64,000 nt of DNA from Corallococcus macrosporus (GTDB lineage: Bacteria > Myxococcota > Myxococcia > Myxococcales > Myxococcaceae), in contig NZ_JAFIMU010000007.1 of assembly GCF_017302985.1 (NCBI RefSeq), forward strand, positions 2,557,001 to 2,621,000, written 5' to 3'. Of the stretch, positions 15,928-26,328 are shown piece by piece. Under the pieces are notes generated by a model. It searched no databases, was not told the origin of the DNA, and worked only from the letters and a program-made list of their open reading frames with translations. Positions within the stretch are counted from its first letter, which is position 1, and the number at the start of each line of letters is the position of its first letter. Position numbers and translations under genes: made by a program.

Positions 15928-17646
15928 ATGACCCTCATCGGCTGGTCGCAGACCCTGCTGTTCTTCGCCCTGGTGCTCGCGCTGACAAAGCCCGTGGGCG
16001 CGTACCTCTTCCGCGTCTTCGAAGCAGACACGCAGCCCCTACCCCGAGTGCTCGGCCCCGTCGAGCGCATCCTCCTGCGTCTGTGCGGCGTGAACCGCGA
16101 ACAGGAGCAGACCTGGGGCCAGTACACCGTCGCCCTGCTCGCGTTCAGCCTGTTCAGCCTGCTGGGCGTCTACGCCCTCCAGCGCCTCCAGCACGTGCTC
16201 CCCTTCAACCCACAGGGACTGCCCGCCGTGGGTCCGGAGCTCGCCTTCAACACCGCCGCCAGCTTCGTGGCCAACACCAACTGGCAGTCGTACGCGGGCG
16301 AATCCACCATGAGCTACGCCACCCAGATGCTGGGCCTGACGTGGCAGAACTTCACGTCCGCCGCCACGGGCCTGGGCGTCGCGCTCGCGCTGGCACGCGG
16401 CCTCACCCGCCGGGCCGGCCCCGAAGGCCGCAAGACGCTGGGCAACTTCTGGGTGGACCTGGTGCGCGGCACGCTCTACGTGCTCCTGCCCCTGAGCTTC
16501 GTCGCGGCCCTGTTCTTCGTGTCGCAGGGCGTGCTCCAGAACCTCGCGCCGTACCCCGAGCACCTCACCGTGGAGGGCGTGAAGCAGACGCTCGCCTTCG
16601 GGCCGGTGGCCTCGCAGGAGGCCATCAAGATGCTGGGCACCAACGGCGGCGGCTTCTTCAACGCCAACAGCGCCCACCCCTTCGAGAACCCGACGCCGCT
16701 CACCAACCTGGTCCAATTGCTGCTCATCTTCGTGCTGCCCGCGGGCCTGACGTACACCTACGGCAAGATGACCGGCGACACGAAGCAGGGCTGGGCCCTC
16801 TTCGCCGCCATGTCCGTCCTCTTCCTCGTGGGCGCGGCGGCAAGCTACGCCGCCGAGTCCCAGCCCAACCCCGCGCTCGTCCCGTCGCAGGTCGCCCAGG
16901 CCGGGAACCTGGAGGGCAAGGAGACGCGCTTCGGCGTCGCGGCCTCCACGCTGTTCGCCACCGTCACCACGGACGCGTCGTGCGGCGCGGTCAATGCCAT
17001 GCATGACAGCTTCACGCCGCTGGGCGGGCTGGTGCCGCTGGTCAACATGCAGCTGGGCGAGGTCATCTTCGGCGGCGTGGGCGCGGGCCTCTACGGCATC
17101 CTCGTGATGGCCGTCCTCGCCGTGTTCATCGCGGGCCTGATGGTGGGCCGCACCCCGGAGTTCCTCGGCAAGAAGGTCGAAGCGCGCGAGATGAAGCTCG
17201 CGATGCTGTATGTGCTCGTCTTCCCGCTGGTCATCCTGGGCCTGTCCGCGGTGGCGGCCGTGATTCCGCAGGGCACGTCGTCGCTCAACAACGCGGGCCC
17301 GCATGGCCTGTCGGAAATCCTCTACGCGTTCACCAGCGGCGTGGCCAACAACGGCAGCGCCTTCGCGGGCCTCAACGCCAACACGCCGTTCTGGAACCTC
17401 AGCCTGGGCGTGTCGATGCTCGCGGGCCGCTTCCTGATGATGGTGCCGGTGCTGGCGCTGGCGGGCTCGCTGGTGGGCAAGAAGGCCGTGGCTCCCGGGC
17501 CCGGCACCTTCCCCACGGAGGGCGTCCTCTTCACCGGTCTGCTCGTGAGCGTCGTCGTCATCGTGGGCGCGCTGACGTTCTTCCCCGTCCTGTCCCTGGG
17601 CCCCATCGTCGAGCACTTCCTCGGCGCGGCCGGAAAGGTGTACTGA
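15928..17646 (+). CDS. kdpA: Potassium-transporting ATPase KdpA subunit
   Basis: A 572-residue polytopic membrane protein forming the K+ channel-like subunit. The selectivity-filter loops are visible: [11 protein letters not shown] in loop 1, [19 protein letters not shown] in loop 2, [13 protein letters not shown] in loop 3 and [14 protein letters not shown] in loop 4. It is the usual length for the family. It is followed after 2 bp by kdpB, so the pump genes are one operon. It binds K+ from the periplasm and passes it to KdpB. Confidence 0.97.
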   Translation: MTLIGWSQTLLFFALVLALTKPVGAYLFRVFEADTQPLPRVLGPVERILLRLCGVNREQEQTWGQYTVALLAFSLFSLLGVYALQRLQHVLPFNPQGLPAVGPELAFNTAASFVANTNWQSYAGESTMSYATQMLGLTWQNFTSAATGLGVALALARGLTRRAGPEGRKTLGNFWVDLVRGTLYVLLPLSFVAALFFVSQGVLQNLAPYPEHLTVEGVKQTLAFGPVASQEAIKMLGTNGGGFFNANSAHPFENPTPLTNLVQLLLIFVLPAGLTYTYGKMTGDTKQGWALFAAMSVLFLVGAAASYAAESQPNPALVPSQVAQAGNLEGKETRFGVAASTLFATVTTDASCGAVNAMHDSFTPLGGLVPLVNMQLGEVIFGGVGAGLYGILVMAVLAVFIAGLMVGRTPEFLGKKVEAREMKLAMLYVLVFPLVILGLSAVAAVIPQGTSSLNNAGPHGLSEILYAFTSGVANNGSAFAGLNANTPFWNLSLGVSMLAGRFLMMVPVLALAGSLVGKKAVAPGPGTFPTEGVLFTGLLVSVVVIVGALTFFPVLSLGPIVEHFLGAAGKVY

Positions 17647-17648
17647 CC

Positions 17649-19709
17649 ATGGCTCCCGCCTCCAAGCCGGCCTCCCTGCTGGATCCGGCGCTGCTCAAGC
17701 CCGCCGTCTGGGAGAGCCTCAAGAAGCTCCACCCGCGCGACGTGGCCCGCAACCCGGTGATGTTCGTGGTGTGGGCCGGCAGCCTCCTCACCACGGTGTT
17801 CGTCCTCAAGGACCTCGTGTCGCGCCAGCCGGACAGCGCACCCGCGTGGTTCACCGTGTCGGTGATGCTGTGGCTGTGGTTCACCGTCCTCTTCGCCAAC
17901 TTCGCGGAGGCCGTGGCGGAAGGGCGAGGCAAGGCCCAGGCGAGCGCCCTGCGCCGCATGCGTCAGGACACCCAGGCCCGCCGCCTCCACGACGACGGCC
18001 GCGAGGAGCGCGTCGGCGCTCCCGCCCTGCGCAAGGGCGACCGCGTGGTGTGCGAGGCCGGCGACGTCATCCCTGGCGACGGCGAGGTGGTGGAGGGCAT
18101 CGCCAGCGTGGACGAGTCCGCCGTCACCGGCGAGTCCGCCCCCGTCATCCGCGAGTCCGGCGGCGACCGCTCGGCCGTCACGGGCGGCACGAAGGTGCTC
18201 TCCGACCGCATCGTCGTCCGCATCAGCGTGGATCCGGGCGAGTCGTTCCTCGACCGGATGATTGGCCTGGTGGAGGGCGCGGCACGCAAGAAGACGCCCA
18301 ACGAAATCGCCCTGCACATCCTGCTGGTGGGCCTCACGCTGGTGTTCCTGCTGGCATGCGTGACGCTGGTGCCCATGGCGCGCTACTCCGGGGTGCCGCT
18401 GTCCGGCACGGCGGTGGTGGCGCTGCTCGTGTGCCTCATCCCCACGACCATCGGCGGCCTCTTGAGCGCCATTGGCATCGCGGGCATGGACCGGCTCTTG
18501 CGCAAGAACGTGCTCGCGCTCAGCGGCCGCGCGGTGGAGGCGGCGGGGGACGTGGACACGCTGCTGCTCGACAAGACGGGCACCATCACCCTGGGCAACC
18601 GCATGGCCACGGAGCTGCTGCCCCTGCCGGGCGTGCGCGTGGAAGAGCTGGCGGAGGCCGCGCAGCTGGCGAGCCTCGCGGACGAGACGCCCGAGGGGCG
18701 CTCCGTCGTCGCGCTGGTCAAGGACACGTACAAGCTGCGCCCGCGCGAGCTGCGCGCGCATCAGGCCACCTTCGTCCCCTTCACCGCGCAGACGCGCATG
18801 AGCGGCTGTGACCTGAGCGACCCGCGGCCGCGCAGCATCCGCAAGGGCGCGGTGGACGCCATCGTGCGCCACGCGCAGGCGCAGGGAGGCGCCGTGCCGG
18901 AGGAGCTGACGCAGGTCGCGGGCCGCATCGGGGACGCGGGCGGCACGCCGCTCGCGGTGGCGGAGGGAGCGCGGGTGCTGGGCATCATCCACCTGAAGGA
19001 CGTGGTGAAGGGCGGCATCAGGGAGCGCTTCGACCGCTTCCGCGCCATGGGCATCCGCACGGTGATGATCACCGGCGACAACCCGCGCACCGCGGCGGCC
19101 ATCGCACGAGAAGCTGGCGTGGATGACTTCCTGGCGGAGGCGACTCCGGAGGCGAAGCTCGCGCTCATCCGAGCGGAGCAGGGCAAGGGCAAGCTCGTGG
19201 CCATGACGGGCGACGGCACCAACGACGCGCCCGCGCTGGCCCAGGCGGACGTGGGCGTGGCCATGAACACCGGCACCCAGGCCGCCAAGGAGGCCGGCAA
19301 CATGGTGGACCTGGACTCCAACCCCACCAAGCTGCTGGAGGTGGTGGAGGTGGGCAAGCAGTTGCTCATGACACGCGGCACGCTGACGACGTTCTCCATC
19401 GCCAACGACGTCGCGAAGTACTTCGCCATCCTCCCGGCGCTGTTCATGGGCGTGTTCCCCCAGATCGCCCCGCTCAACGTGATGGGGCTGACGTCGCCGT
19501 TCAGCGCCATCCTGTCCGCCGTCATCTTCAACGCGCTCATCATCGTGGCGCTCATCCCGCTGGCGCTGAAGGGCGTGCGCTACCGCCCGCTGGGCGCGGC
19601 GGCCCTCCTGCGCCGCAGCCTGCTCCTCTACGGCGTGGGCGGCGTCATCGTGCCGTTCGTGGGCATCAAGGTCATCGACGTGCTGCTCACCACGGTGGGC
19701 CTCGCGTGA
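17649..19709 (+). CDS. kdpB: Potassium-transporting P-type ATPase KdpB subunit
   Basis: A 686-residue P-type ATPase. The actuator motif is TGES, the phosphorylated Asp is in [10 protein letters not shown], the nucleotide domain carries [10 protein letters not shown], and the hinge motif is [20 protein letters not shown]. The transmembrane helices bear the Kdp-type charged residues. It hydrolyses ATP to drive K+ uptake. The order F-A-B-C and the short gaps show co-transcription. Confidence 0.97.
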   Translation: MAPASKPASLLDPALLKPAVWESLKKLHPRDVARNPVMFVVWAGSLLTTVFVLKDLVSRQPDSAPAWFTVSVMLWLWFTVLFANFAEAVAEGRGKAQASALRRMRQDTQARRLHDDGREERVGAPALRKGDRVVCEAGDVIPGDGEVVEGIASVDESAVTGESAPVIRESGGDRSAVTGGTKVLSDRIVVRISVDPGESFLDRMIGLVEGAARKKTPNEIALHILLVGLTLVFLLACVTLVPMARYSGVPLSGTAVVALLVCLIPTTIGGLLSAIGIAGMDRLLRKNVLALSGRAVEAAGDVDTLLLDKTGTITLGNRMATELLPLPGVRVEELAEAAQLASLADETPEGRSVVALVKDTYKLRPRELRAHQATFVPFTAQTRMSGCDLSDPRPRSIRKGAVDAIVRHAQAQGGAVPEELTQVAGRIGDAGGTPLAVAEGARVLGIIHLKDVVKGGIRERFDRFRAMGIRTVMITGDNPRTAAAIAREAGVDDFLAEATPEAKLALIRAEQGKGKLVAMTGDGTNDAPALAQADVGVAMNTGTQAAKEAGNMVDLDSNPTKLLEVVEVGKQLLMTRGTLTTFSIANDVAKYFAILPALFMGVFPQIAPLNVMGLTSPFSAILSAVIFNALIIVALIPLALKGVRYRPLGAAALLRRSLLLYGVGGVIVPFVGIKVIDVLLTTVGLA

Positions 19710-19735
19710 GCACGCAAGAAAGGAAGACACACACC

Positions 19736-20335
19736 ATGGTCTCCGCGCTCCTCACCGCCCTGCGCGCCAGCGCCGTCACGCTGGCCCTCACGGGCGTGCT
19801 GTATCCCCTGGCCGTCACCGGCGTGGCGCAGGTGCTGTTCCCGCATGAGGCCAACGGGTCGCTCGTGAAGGACGACCGGGGCCGCGTGGTGGGCAGCGCG
19901 CTCATCGCCCAGGGCTTCACGCAGCCGGGCTACTTCCAGCCGCGCCCGTCCGCCGCCGGCACGGGCTGGGACGCGACGGCCTCCGGTGGCAGCAACCTGG
20001 GCCCCACGTCCCAGAAGCTCCGCGACCGCGCGGTGGCGGAGGCGGACCGGCTGCGCCGCGAGAACCCCGACGCCGAAGGCCCCGTCCCTGGCGAGCTGGT
20101 GACAGCCTCCGCGTCCGGGTTGGATCCGCAGGTGTCTCCGGAGGCCGCGCTGTGGCAGGTTCCCCGCGTGGCGCGGGCCCGGGGCGTGGACCCGGCGCGC
20201 GTGCGGGCGTTGGTGATGTCACAGGTGGAGGGCCGGACGTTCGGCGTGCTGGGCGAGCCCCGGGTGAACGTGCTGACGTTGAACCTCGCGATGGACCGGC
20301 AATTCGGCGGACCCGCTCCCACGGCTTCGCGTTGA
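19736..20335 (+). CDS. kdpC: Potassium-transporting ATPase KdpC subunit
   Basis: A 199-residue protein with an N-terminal membrane helix and a periplasmic domain with the family landmarks [22 protein letters not shown], and the C-terminal [11 protein letters not shown]. KdpC stabilises the complex and aids ATP binding. The start at 19736 has an AAGGAAG site. An in-frame GTG at 19706 overlapping the kdpB stop is the alternative. Confidence 0.95.
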   Translation: MVSALLTALRASAVTLALTGVLYPLAVTGVAQVLFPHEANGSLVKDDRGRVVGSALIAQGFTQPGYFQPRPSAAGTGWDATASGGSNLGPTSQKLRDRAVAEADRLRRENPDAEGPVPGELVTASASGLDPQVSPEAALWQVPRVARARGVDPARVRALVMSQVEGRTFGVLGEPRVNVLTLNLAMDRQFGGPAPTASR

Positions 20336-20348
20336 GGAGGTGGCAGGC

Positions 20349-21512
20349 ATGACGACGCGGCGCCCTCGCGCGGAGGACTTCCTGGAGCTGGTGGAGCGCG
20401 GCCGGCGCGGCCGGCTGAAGCTCTACATCGGCTTCGCGGCGGGCGTGGGCAAGACGTTCCGCATGCTGGAGGAGGCGCACGCGCTCAAGGCGCGCGGCGT
20501 GGACGTGGTGCTCGGCTTCGTCGAGACGCACGGCCGCGAGGAGACGGAGGCGCTGGTGGCGGGGCTGGAGCTCGTGCCCCGCCAGCGCGTCAGCTACCGA
20601 GACGTCACCGTGGAGGAGATGGACCTGGACGCCGTGCTCGCGCGAAGGCCCCAGGTGGCCATCGTGGACGAGCTGGCCCACACCAACCTCCCGGTGTGCC
20701 GCAACCGCAAGCGCTACCAGGACGTGCAGGAGCTGCTGGCCGCGGGCATCAACGTCATTGGCGCCTTCAACGTCCAGCACCTGGAGAGCCTCAACGACCT
20801 GGTGGAGCGCAACACCGGCGTCACCGTGCGCGAGACCCTGCCGGACAGCTTCCTCAAGACGGCGGATCAGGTGGTGAACCTGGACCTCGCGGTGGAGGAC
20901 CTGCACGAACGGCTCAAGGCGGGGAAGATCTACGCGCCCGACAAGGTCCCGCACGCCCTGGAACGCTTCTTCACCGGTGACAACCTCTCCACCCTGCGCG
21001 AGCTGGCCCTTCGCGAGGTGGCGGAGAGCCTGGACCGCGCCACCGCGGGACGGCAGGCGCTCTTGGGCGAGGACGCGTCCCAGAAGGGCGGCGCGTGGGG
21101 CCGGGTGCTGGTGGCGCTCTCCAGCCATCCGCCGCGCGCGGCGACGCTGCTGCGCCGGGGCTCTCGCATGGCGGGCCGGCTCAACACGGACTGGTTCGTG
21201 GTGTACGTGGAGACGCCGCGCGAGGCGCCCCACCTCATCGACGCGGAGGCGCAGCGGCACCTGCTGACGAACATCGAGAAGGCGAAGGAGCTGGGCGCGG
21301 AGGTGGTGCGTTTGCGCTCGGGCGACCCCGTGGCGGCGCTGCTGGACTTCGCGCGTTCGCACGGCGTGGGGCACATCATCATCGGCCGCTCGAATCAGGC
21401 GAAGTGGCGCCAGCGGCTGGGGCTGACCGCGGACGCGCGCCTGCTGCGCGAAGGGGAGGGCTTCGACATCCACGTCGTGTCCTTCGAGTCCCACGAGGAG
21501 AAGCGCCCATGA
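20349..21512 (+). CDS. KdpD-type sensor domain protein (KdpD N-terminus plus USP domain, no kinase)
   Basis: A 387-residue protein equal to the cytoplasmic N-terminal half of KdpD: Walker A GFAAGVGKT, Walker B-like VAIVDELAHTN, the conserved FNVQHLESLND segment, then a universal-stress-protein-like domain ending IIIGRSNQAKW. The membrane helices and kinase of E. coli KdpD are absent. The kinase instead starts as a separate gene that overlaps this one as ATGA at 21509, so sensor and kinase are made together. GAGGAGG lies 8 bases before ATG 20349. It likely senses intracellular K+ or c-di-AMP and acts on the neighbouring kinase. Confidence 0.92.
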   Translation: MTTRRPRAEDFLELVERGRRGRLKLYIGFAAGVGKTFRMLEEAHALKARGVDVVLGFVETHGREETEALVAGLELVPRQRVSYRDVTVEEMDLDAVLARRPQVAIVDELAHTNLPVCRNRKRYQDVQELLAAGINVIGAFNVQHLESLNDLVERNTGVTVRETLPDSFLKTADQVVNLDLAVEDLHERLKAGKIYAPDKVPHALERFFTGDNLSTLRELALREVAESLDRATAGRQALLGEDASQKGGAWGRVLVALSSHPPRAATLLRRGSRMAGRLNTDWFVVYVETPREAPHLIDAEAQRHLLTNIEKAKELGAEVVRLRSGDPVAALLDFARSHGVGHIIIGRSNQAKWRQRLGLTADARLLREGEGFDIHVVSFESHEEKRP

Positions 21513-23344
21513 CGCTGCGCTCGCGGCTGCTGCTGGCCCAGGTGCCGCTGGTGCTGGCGCTGCTCTTCCTGGGGACCACGGCCGTCATCACCCTGGCGCG
21601 CGTGGGACGCTCCGGACAGCAGGTGCTGGAGGACAACTACCGCAGCGTCCTGGCCACCCAGCGCATCACGGAGCAACTGGAGCGCATGGACAGCGCGGCG
21701 CTCTTCATCATCGCGGGCGAGCGCGAGCGCGGCGTGGCCCAGCAGGCCGCGCAGCGCCAGCCGCTGGAGCAGGAGCTGGGCGTCCAGCAGCGCAACATCA
21801 CGGAGCCCGGCGAGGCCGCGGCCACGCAGCGGCTGCGCACCGCGTGGACGAAGTACCGGGAGCAGTTCGACATCTTCCTCCAGGAGCGGGACCGGGAGTC
21901 CGCGCGCACGCGCTACTTCGAGTCGCTCGCGCCGGAGTTCCAGGAGGCGAAGGCGGCCGCGTCCTCCGTCCTGGCGCTGAACCAGGACGCGATGGTCCGC
22001 AAGAACGACCGGCTGCGCCAGCAGAGCGAGCGGGTGAACACGCTGATGGTGTTCGCGGTGGTGGCGGCGCTGGGCTTCGGCCTGTTCTTCACCACGTCGC
22101 TGGTGCAGCGAGCACTGCGTCCGGTGTCCGTGCTGTCACAGGCCGTGCGCCGCCTGGGGCAGGGCGATGGGGAGGCCCGGGCGGTGGTGGAGGGGCGGGA
22201 TGAGATCGCCTCGCTCGCGCGCGACTTCAACACCATGGCGGAGCGGCTGGGGCAGTACCGCAAGAGCAGCCTGGGAGAGCTGCTCCAGGCGCAGGCGGTG
22301 TCGCAGGCGGCCATCGACAGCCTGCCCGACCCCGTGCTGGTGCTGGGCGCGGAGGGCGGGCTGCTCAACGTGAACGCCGCGGCGGAAGAGGTGCTGCGCC
22401 TGCGGCTGGACGAGGGCGGGGACGCGCTGGGCCGCGTGGAGCCGGAGGTGCGCGCCGTGCTGGAGCGCGTGCGAGCCCACGTCGTGGGCGGAAGGGGCGC
22501 GTACCAGCCGCGCGGCTACGAGGAGGCCGTGCGCGTGGAGGCCTCTCCGGAAGGCGTCCGGTGGCTGCTGCCAAGAGGCAGCCCGGTGCACGGCGAGACG
22601 GGGGACGTGGTGGGCGCCACGCTCATCCTCCAGGACGTGACGCGGCTGCGGCGCTTCGACGAATTGAAGAACGACCTGGTGGCCACGGTGGCGCACGAGT
22701 TCCGCACGCCGCTCACGTCGCTGCGCATGGCCATCCACCTGGTGGCGGAGGGCGTGGTGGGGCAGGTGACGGAGAAGCAGGCGGATCTGCTCTTCGCGGC
22801 GCGCGAGGACTGCGAGCGATTGCAGGTCATCGTGGACGACCTGCTGGACCTGTCGCGCATCCAGTCCGGGCAGCTCCAGTTGGACGTGCGGGAGGTGCGC
22901 ACGGAGGAGCTGGTGGAGCACGCGCTGGCCGCGCAGCGCACGCTGGCGGAGGACCGGGGCGTGCGCCTGTCGCAATCCCTGTCACCGGACGTGGAGACGG
23001 TGCGAGTGGATCCGGACCGGCTGCACTTGGTGTTGAGCAACCTGGTGGGCAACGGCGTGAAGCACACGCCCCCGGAAGGAGAGGTGTCGGTGCGCGTGTC
23101 CCGCGAGGAGGCGCACGTGCGCTTCGAGGTGCGCGACACCGGCGAAGGCATCCCCGCCCAGGAGCAGGCGCGCATCTTCGAGAAGTTCTACCGCGCCCCG
23201 GGAGCCCCCGTGGGAGGCGCGGGCCTGGGCCTGTCCATCGCCCGCGACATCGTCCAGGCCCACGGCGGCGAGCTGGGCGTGGTGAGCACGCCCGGCCAGG
23301 GCAGCACCTTCTGGTTCACGCTGCCGCAGCCCGGGCAGGACTGA
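21509..23344 (+). CDS. Membrane sensor histidine kinase of the kdp locus (four-helix-bundle sensor, HAMP, PAS)
   Basis: A 611-residue kinase. TM1 is about 8-30, a helical periplasmic sensor spans 31-176, TM2 about 177-197, HAMP about 198-250, a PAS-like domain 260-380, the phospho-acceptor is His396 in VAHEFRTPLTS, and the HATPase has N box LVGNGVKHTP and G boxes DTGEGIP and GAGLGLSIA. It overlaps the KdpD-sensor gene by 4 bp. No KdpE-type OmpR regulator follows. The likely response regulator is the NtrC-type gene nearby on the opposite strand, which is inference. Confidence 0.92.
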   Translation: MTLRSRLLLAQVPLVLALLFLGTTAVITLARVGRSGQQVLEDNYRSVLATQRITEQLERMDSAALFIIAGERERGVAQQAAQRQPLEQELGVQQRNITEPGEAAATQRLRTAWTKYREQFDIFLQERDRESARTRYFESLAPEFQEAKAAASSVLALNQDAMVRKNDRLRQQSERVNTLMVFAVVAALGFGLFFTTSLVQRALRPVSVLSQAVRRLGQGDGEARAVVEGRDEIASLARDFNTMAERLGQYRKSSLGELLQAQAVSQAAIDSLPDPVLVLGAEGGLLNVNAAAEEVLRLRLDEGGDALGRVEPEVRAVLERVRAHVVGGRGAYQPRGYEEAVRVEASPEGVRWLLPRGSPVHGETGDVVGATLILQDVTRLRRFDELKNDLVATVAHEFRTPLTSLRMAIHLVAEGVVGQVTEKQADLLFAAREDCERLQVIVDDLLDLSRIQSGQLQLDVREVRTEELVEHALAAQRTLAEDRGVRLSQSLSPDVETVRVDPDRLHLVLSNLVGNGVKHTPPEGEVSVRVSREEAHVRFEVRDTGEGIPAQEQARIFEKFYRAPGAPVGGAGLGLSIARDIVQAHGGELGVVSTPGQGSTFWFTLPQPGQD

Positions 23345-23351
23345 AGCGGCG

Positions 23352-23813
23352 TCACACCGGCGCGGACGTCTCCAATTGGCGCATCGCTTCGCGGCGTGCA
23401 TCGGACGCGGAGCGGATGATTTCATCGCTGGACAGGCCGAACGCGCTCGAGTCCATTTTGCGCAGCCGGGGCAGCACCGCGCGCTCCTCCTCCGCCATGT
23501 GCTGCGCCACCACCGCCTCCAACTGGTGCACGGTGGCCTCGCGGCGGCGCGCGTCGTGGCGGACATGCAACAGGTCGGAGAGCAGTTGGGTCATCTCCCC
23601 GTGCTCCTCCACCGCGAAGTCGATGCTCGGCCCGTCGACGACGCCTCGCGCGACGGGATACACCCAGCGCTCCTCGATGGCGCTGTGCAGGGTGAGCGTT
23701 TCGGCCAGGCGCAGACAGAGCTGCGGCTTCTCGTCGTCCGGGGCGTGGCGCCAGGCTTCGAAGAGGGCCTCCGCGTCGCGGTGCTGCTGGATGAGCACGT
23801 CGATGAGGTTCAT
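23352..23813 (-). CDS. Hemerythrin-like (HHE) diiron-binding protein
   Basis: A 153-residue four-helix bundle with hemerythrin ligands in order: His11, His43, Glu47, His71, His105 and Glu109. This family binds O2 or NO, or buffers iron in the cytoplasm; no signal peptide is present. It sits tail to tail with the kdp-locus kinase (7 bp gap) and downstream of the NtrC-type regulator on the same strand, 119 bp away. A functional tie to either is not shown by sequence. Confidence 0.87.
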   Translation of the reverse strand: MNLIDVLIQQHRDAEALFEAWRHAPDDEKPQLCLRLAETLTLHSAIEERWVYPVARGVVDGPSIDFAVEEHGEMTQLLSDLLHVRHDARRREATVHQLEAVVAQHMAEEERAVLPRLRKMDSSAFGLSSDEIIRSASDARREAMRQLETSAPV

Positions 23814-23932
23814 GACGAGCCACGGTCTTCACGCGCGCGCAGGGGCGCAATCCACTCGGGAGGGCGAGTGTTCCTGTCCGCCTCGGCCTCCAGTGCCAGG
23901 CCTGCATGCACTGGCGCACACCTGCGCGCGCG

Positions 23933-25282
23933 TCACGCCTCCGGCTTCGCGTCCGCTTCGTACTTCTTGCGCTTGCGCCACAGCGTGGACGCGTCGATGC
24001 CCAAGAGCCGCGCCGCCTCGTCCAGCGTCGGCACGGAGGCCATCACGCGCAGGATGTGCTCGCGCTCCACCTCCTCCAGCGTGTGCGGCCCGCCCAGGCT
24101 CACCCCCGGCCCCACCGCGGACGCGATGCGCTCCGGGAACGCCTGCGGCTCCACCACGCCGGACGCGCCCACGATGAGCGCCCGCTCCAGCGCGTTGCGC
24201 AATTCACGCACGTTGCCCGGCCACGCGTAGGCCCGCAGCATCGCCTCCGTGGCGGGCGACAGCTCCGGGGCCGGACGCTGCGCGGCCTTCGCGAAGAAGG
24301 CGACGAAGCGGCGTGCCAGCGGGATGAGGTCCTCCGGCCGCTCGCGCAGGGAGGGGAGCTTCACCTCCAGGACGTTCAACCGGTACATCAGGTCCTCGCG
24401 GAAGCGTCCCTCCGCCACGTCCTTCTCCAGGTCGCGGTGCGTGGCCGCCACCACGCGCACGTCCGCCTTGCGCGTGCGTGACTCGCCCAGCCGCTCGAAC
24501 TGCTTCTCCTGGAGGAAGCGCAGCAACTGCGCCTGGAGCGACGGGCTCATCTCCGCCACTTCATCCAGGAAGAGCGTGCCCCCTTCCGCCTGCTCCACGC
24601 GCCCCGGCTGGTCCTTCACCGCGCCCGTGAAGGCGCCTCGCGCGTGGCCGAACAGCTCGCTCGCCAGTAACTGCTCGGACAGGGTGGGGCAGTTGATGGT
24701 GACGAAGGGCCGCTTGCGCCGCGCGCTCATGGAGTGCAGCGCCCGCGCGAGCACCCCCTTGCCCGTGCCGCTCTCCCCGCGCAGCAGCACCGCCGCGTCG
24801 GACGTGGCCGCGCGCGTGATGAAGCCGATGGCCGCGTGCATGGCCGGCGACGCCGTCTCCAGCGTGGCTTCCGGCACCGCCTGCGCCAGCTGTCCCTCCA
24901 GGTCCCCCAGGTGCGAGGACAGCTCGCGCTGCGCCTTCGCGCGCTCCAGCACGTGGCGGATCTGCGCGGGGGTGAAAGGCTTGGGCAGGTAGTCGCGCGC
25001 GCCGCGCTTCACCGCCTCCACGGCCGTGTCGAACGTCGCGTAGGCAGTGATGAGGATGACGTCCAATGCCGGTGACTCGGCGAGCAGGCGGGGCAGCAGC
25101 TCCAGGCCGGACGCGTTGCCCAGCCGCAGGTCGACGAACGCCAGGTCCGCCGGCCCCTGGGCGAGTGCGGCGAGCGCGGCCTCCGGTGTCGCGGCCTCGC
25201 GCACCTCACAGCCCAGGCCCTCCAGACACACGCGCAGGGTGTGGCGGATGTTTCGCTCGTCGTCCACCACGAGCACCCGCAT
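23933..25282 (-). CDS. NtrC-family sigma-54-dependent response regulator
   Basis: About 449 residues. The receiver has Asp7-Asp8, phospho-Asp51 and the Lys in YLPKPF. The AAA+ domain has Walker A GESGTGKG, the sigma-54 contact loop GAFTGA, Walker B TLFLDEVAEM and arginine fingers. A C-terminal Fis-type helix-turn-helix follows (LDEAARLLGIDASTLWRKRKKY). The start at 25282 has GGAG upstream; an ATG at 25321 would add 13 residues. It activates sigma-54 promoters after phosphorylation. Given its position it may answer to the kdp-locus kinase. No clear -24/-12 element was found before the porin or kdpF. Confidence 0.92.
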   Translation of the reverse strand: MRVLVVDDERNIRHTLRVCLEGLGCEVREAATPEAALAALAQGPADLAFVDLRLGNASGLELLPRLLAESPALDVILITAYATFDTAVEAVKRGARDYLPKPFTPAQIRHVLERAKAQRELSSHLGDLEGQLAQAVPEATLETASPAMHAAIGFITRAATSDAAVLLRGESGTGKGVLARALHSMSARRKRPFVTINCPTLSEQLLASELFGHARGAFTGAVKDQPGRVEQAEGGTLFLDEVAEMSPSLQAQLLRFLQEKQFERLGESRTRKADVRVVAATHRDLEKDVAEGRFREDLMYRLNVLEVKLPSLRERPEDLIPLARRFVAFFAKAAQRPAPELSPATEAMLRAYAWPGNVRELRNALERALIVGASGVVEPQAFPERIASAVGPGVSLGGPHTLEEVEREHILRVMASVPTLDEAARLLGIDASTLWRKRKKYEADAKPEA

Positions 25283-25511
25283 GGGTCGCTCCGCCGCCTC
25301 TGCACTGGCACGCACTTCCATGGTCCCAGTCTAAGAGCATGCCGTGTGCCGGGCCCGTCTGTCGGATGCCGGGCGGCGCGAACGACGACAGGGCAGCGCA
25401 TCCCGCACGGTGTGCCCCGGAAGGCGGTTGCAAGGTGCAACGCGGGACGGGCTGGTGTCTGCTGCGCACGAGGCCGTGCGGCTGGCACGCGCCATGGATG
25501 GAAGGGAGCCC

Positions 25512-25886
25512 ATGCGCAACGAAGGGACGCCTCCGGATGAAGGGGGCGATGACAAGAACATCTTCGCGAAGGAGCTGGCCCCGCCGCCCAGCATCTGGCT
25601 GCGCAAGGGCACCTGGCTGGGGCTCGTCTTCGTGATGCTCGTGGGTGCCTTCGTCTGGCTCCAGGGCGGAGAGAACCGCGCGCTGGACGCCATGGCCCCC
25701 TCTCAGCGCGAGGCCCTCTTCACGGAGACCCGCGACGAGTTCCGCCTGCTGTGCCTGGCCGACGGCGGCGCCTCGCGCTGGCCCAAGAAGTGCGCCCGGC
25801 ACGCGGAGTTCCTCACCCGCTTCTCCGAGTGCGACGCCGCCTGCCGCGCCGAGGTGACGCCCTTCCTCCCGCAGCCCACGCGCTGA
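25512..25886 (+). CDS. Small single-span membrane protein
   Basis: A 124-residue protein with a charged cytoplasmic N-terminus, one membrane helix (about 35-55, GLVFVMLVGAFVWL), and an exported C-terminal part with five Cys, two of them in CDAAC, probably disulfide-bonded. GGGAG lies before ATG 25512. No family is recognised. Confidence 0.6.
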   Translation: MRNEGTPPDEGGDDKNIFAKELAPPPSIWLRKGTWLGLVFVMLVGAFVWLQGGENRALDAMAPSQREALFTETRDEFRLLCLADGGASRWPKKCARHAEFLTRFSECDAACRAEVTPFLPQPTR

Positions 25887-26328
25887 GCGCGACGCGCTCC
25901 TTGTCACCGGCACCCTCCGTGAAGCCCGAGCACCGCGGGCGCGGACGGCGGGTTCGTCCACCCCCCCCGACCCGCACACCGCGTCGGGGCTGCCGGACGG
26001 CTGGAATGATCGCGCCTGGCTGCTCGCCAGGTCTCCCCGGCTGACGTGCGGCGTCCTCCGCCACGGGTCCCACCTGTCAGGATGAAGTGTCCCGCATGAC
26101 CCTGCGGGGCAATGCCGACTCGTTTGCAGGATATTTCAAGGGACGCGGGCTTGAGTCGGGGGGAGAGGTGTTGTCTATCCTACGTGTCCCAGACAAGGCC
26201 TCGGCCGTCGGGGGGCCCGGTTGGGCCGCGGAAGGATGAGCGACAATGAGCTGGCGCAGCAGGCCCGGCGCGGATGCACGACCGCGCTTCATCGGGATGG
26301 GTGACGTGGGCCCGCGAGGGGGTGCGTG
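25887..26328. other. Intergenic region before the chemotaxis receptor
   Basis: About 440 bp. It contains a hairpin CCTGGC-TGCTC-GCCAGG (26016-26032), a lower-GC stretch around 26110-26185 that may hold a promoter (TTGAGT at 26151, TATCCT at 26176, spacing 19, weak), and a 22-codon ORF at 26236-26304 with a GGAAGG site. That ORF's start (MSDNELAQQARRG) resembles the first residues of ECF sigma factors. Whether it is a leader peptide or a remnant is unclear. Confidence 0.3.

Noticed and set aside
17322-19730. Long minus-strand frame (802 codons) opposite kdpA/kdpB
   Set aside because: Product is His/Arg/Glu-rich without motifs; KdpB motifs on the plus strand are unambiguous.
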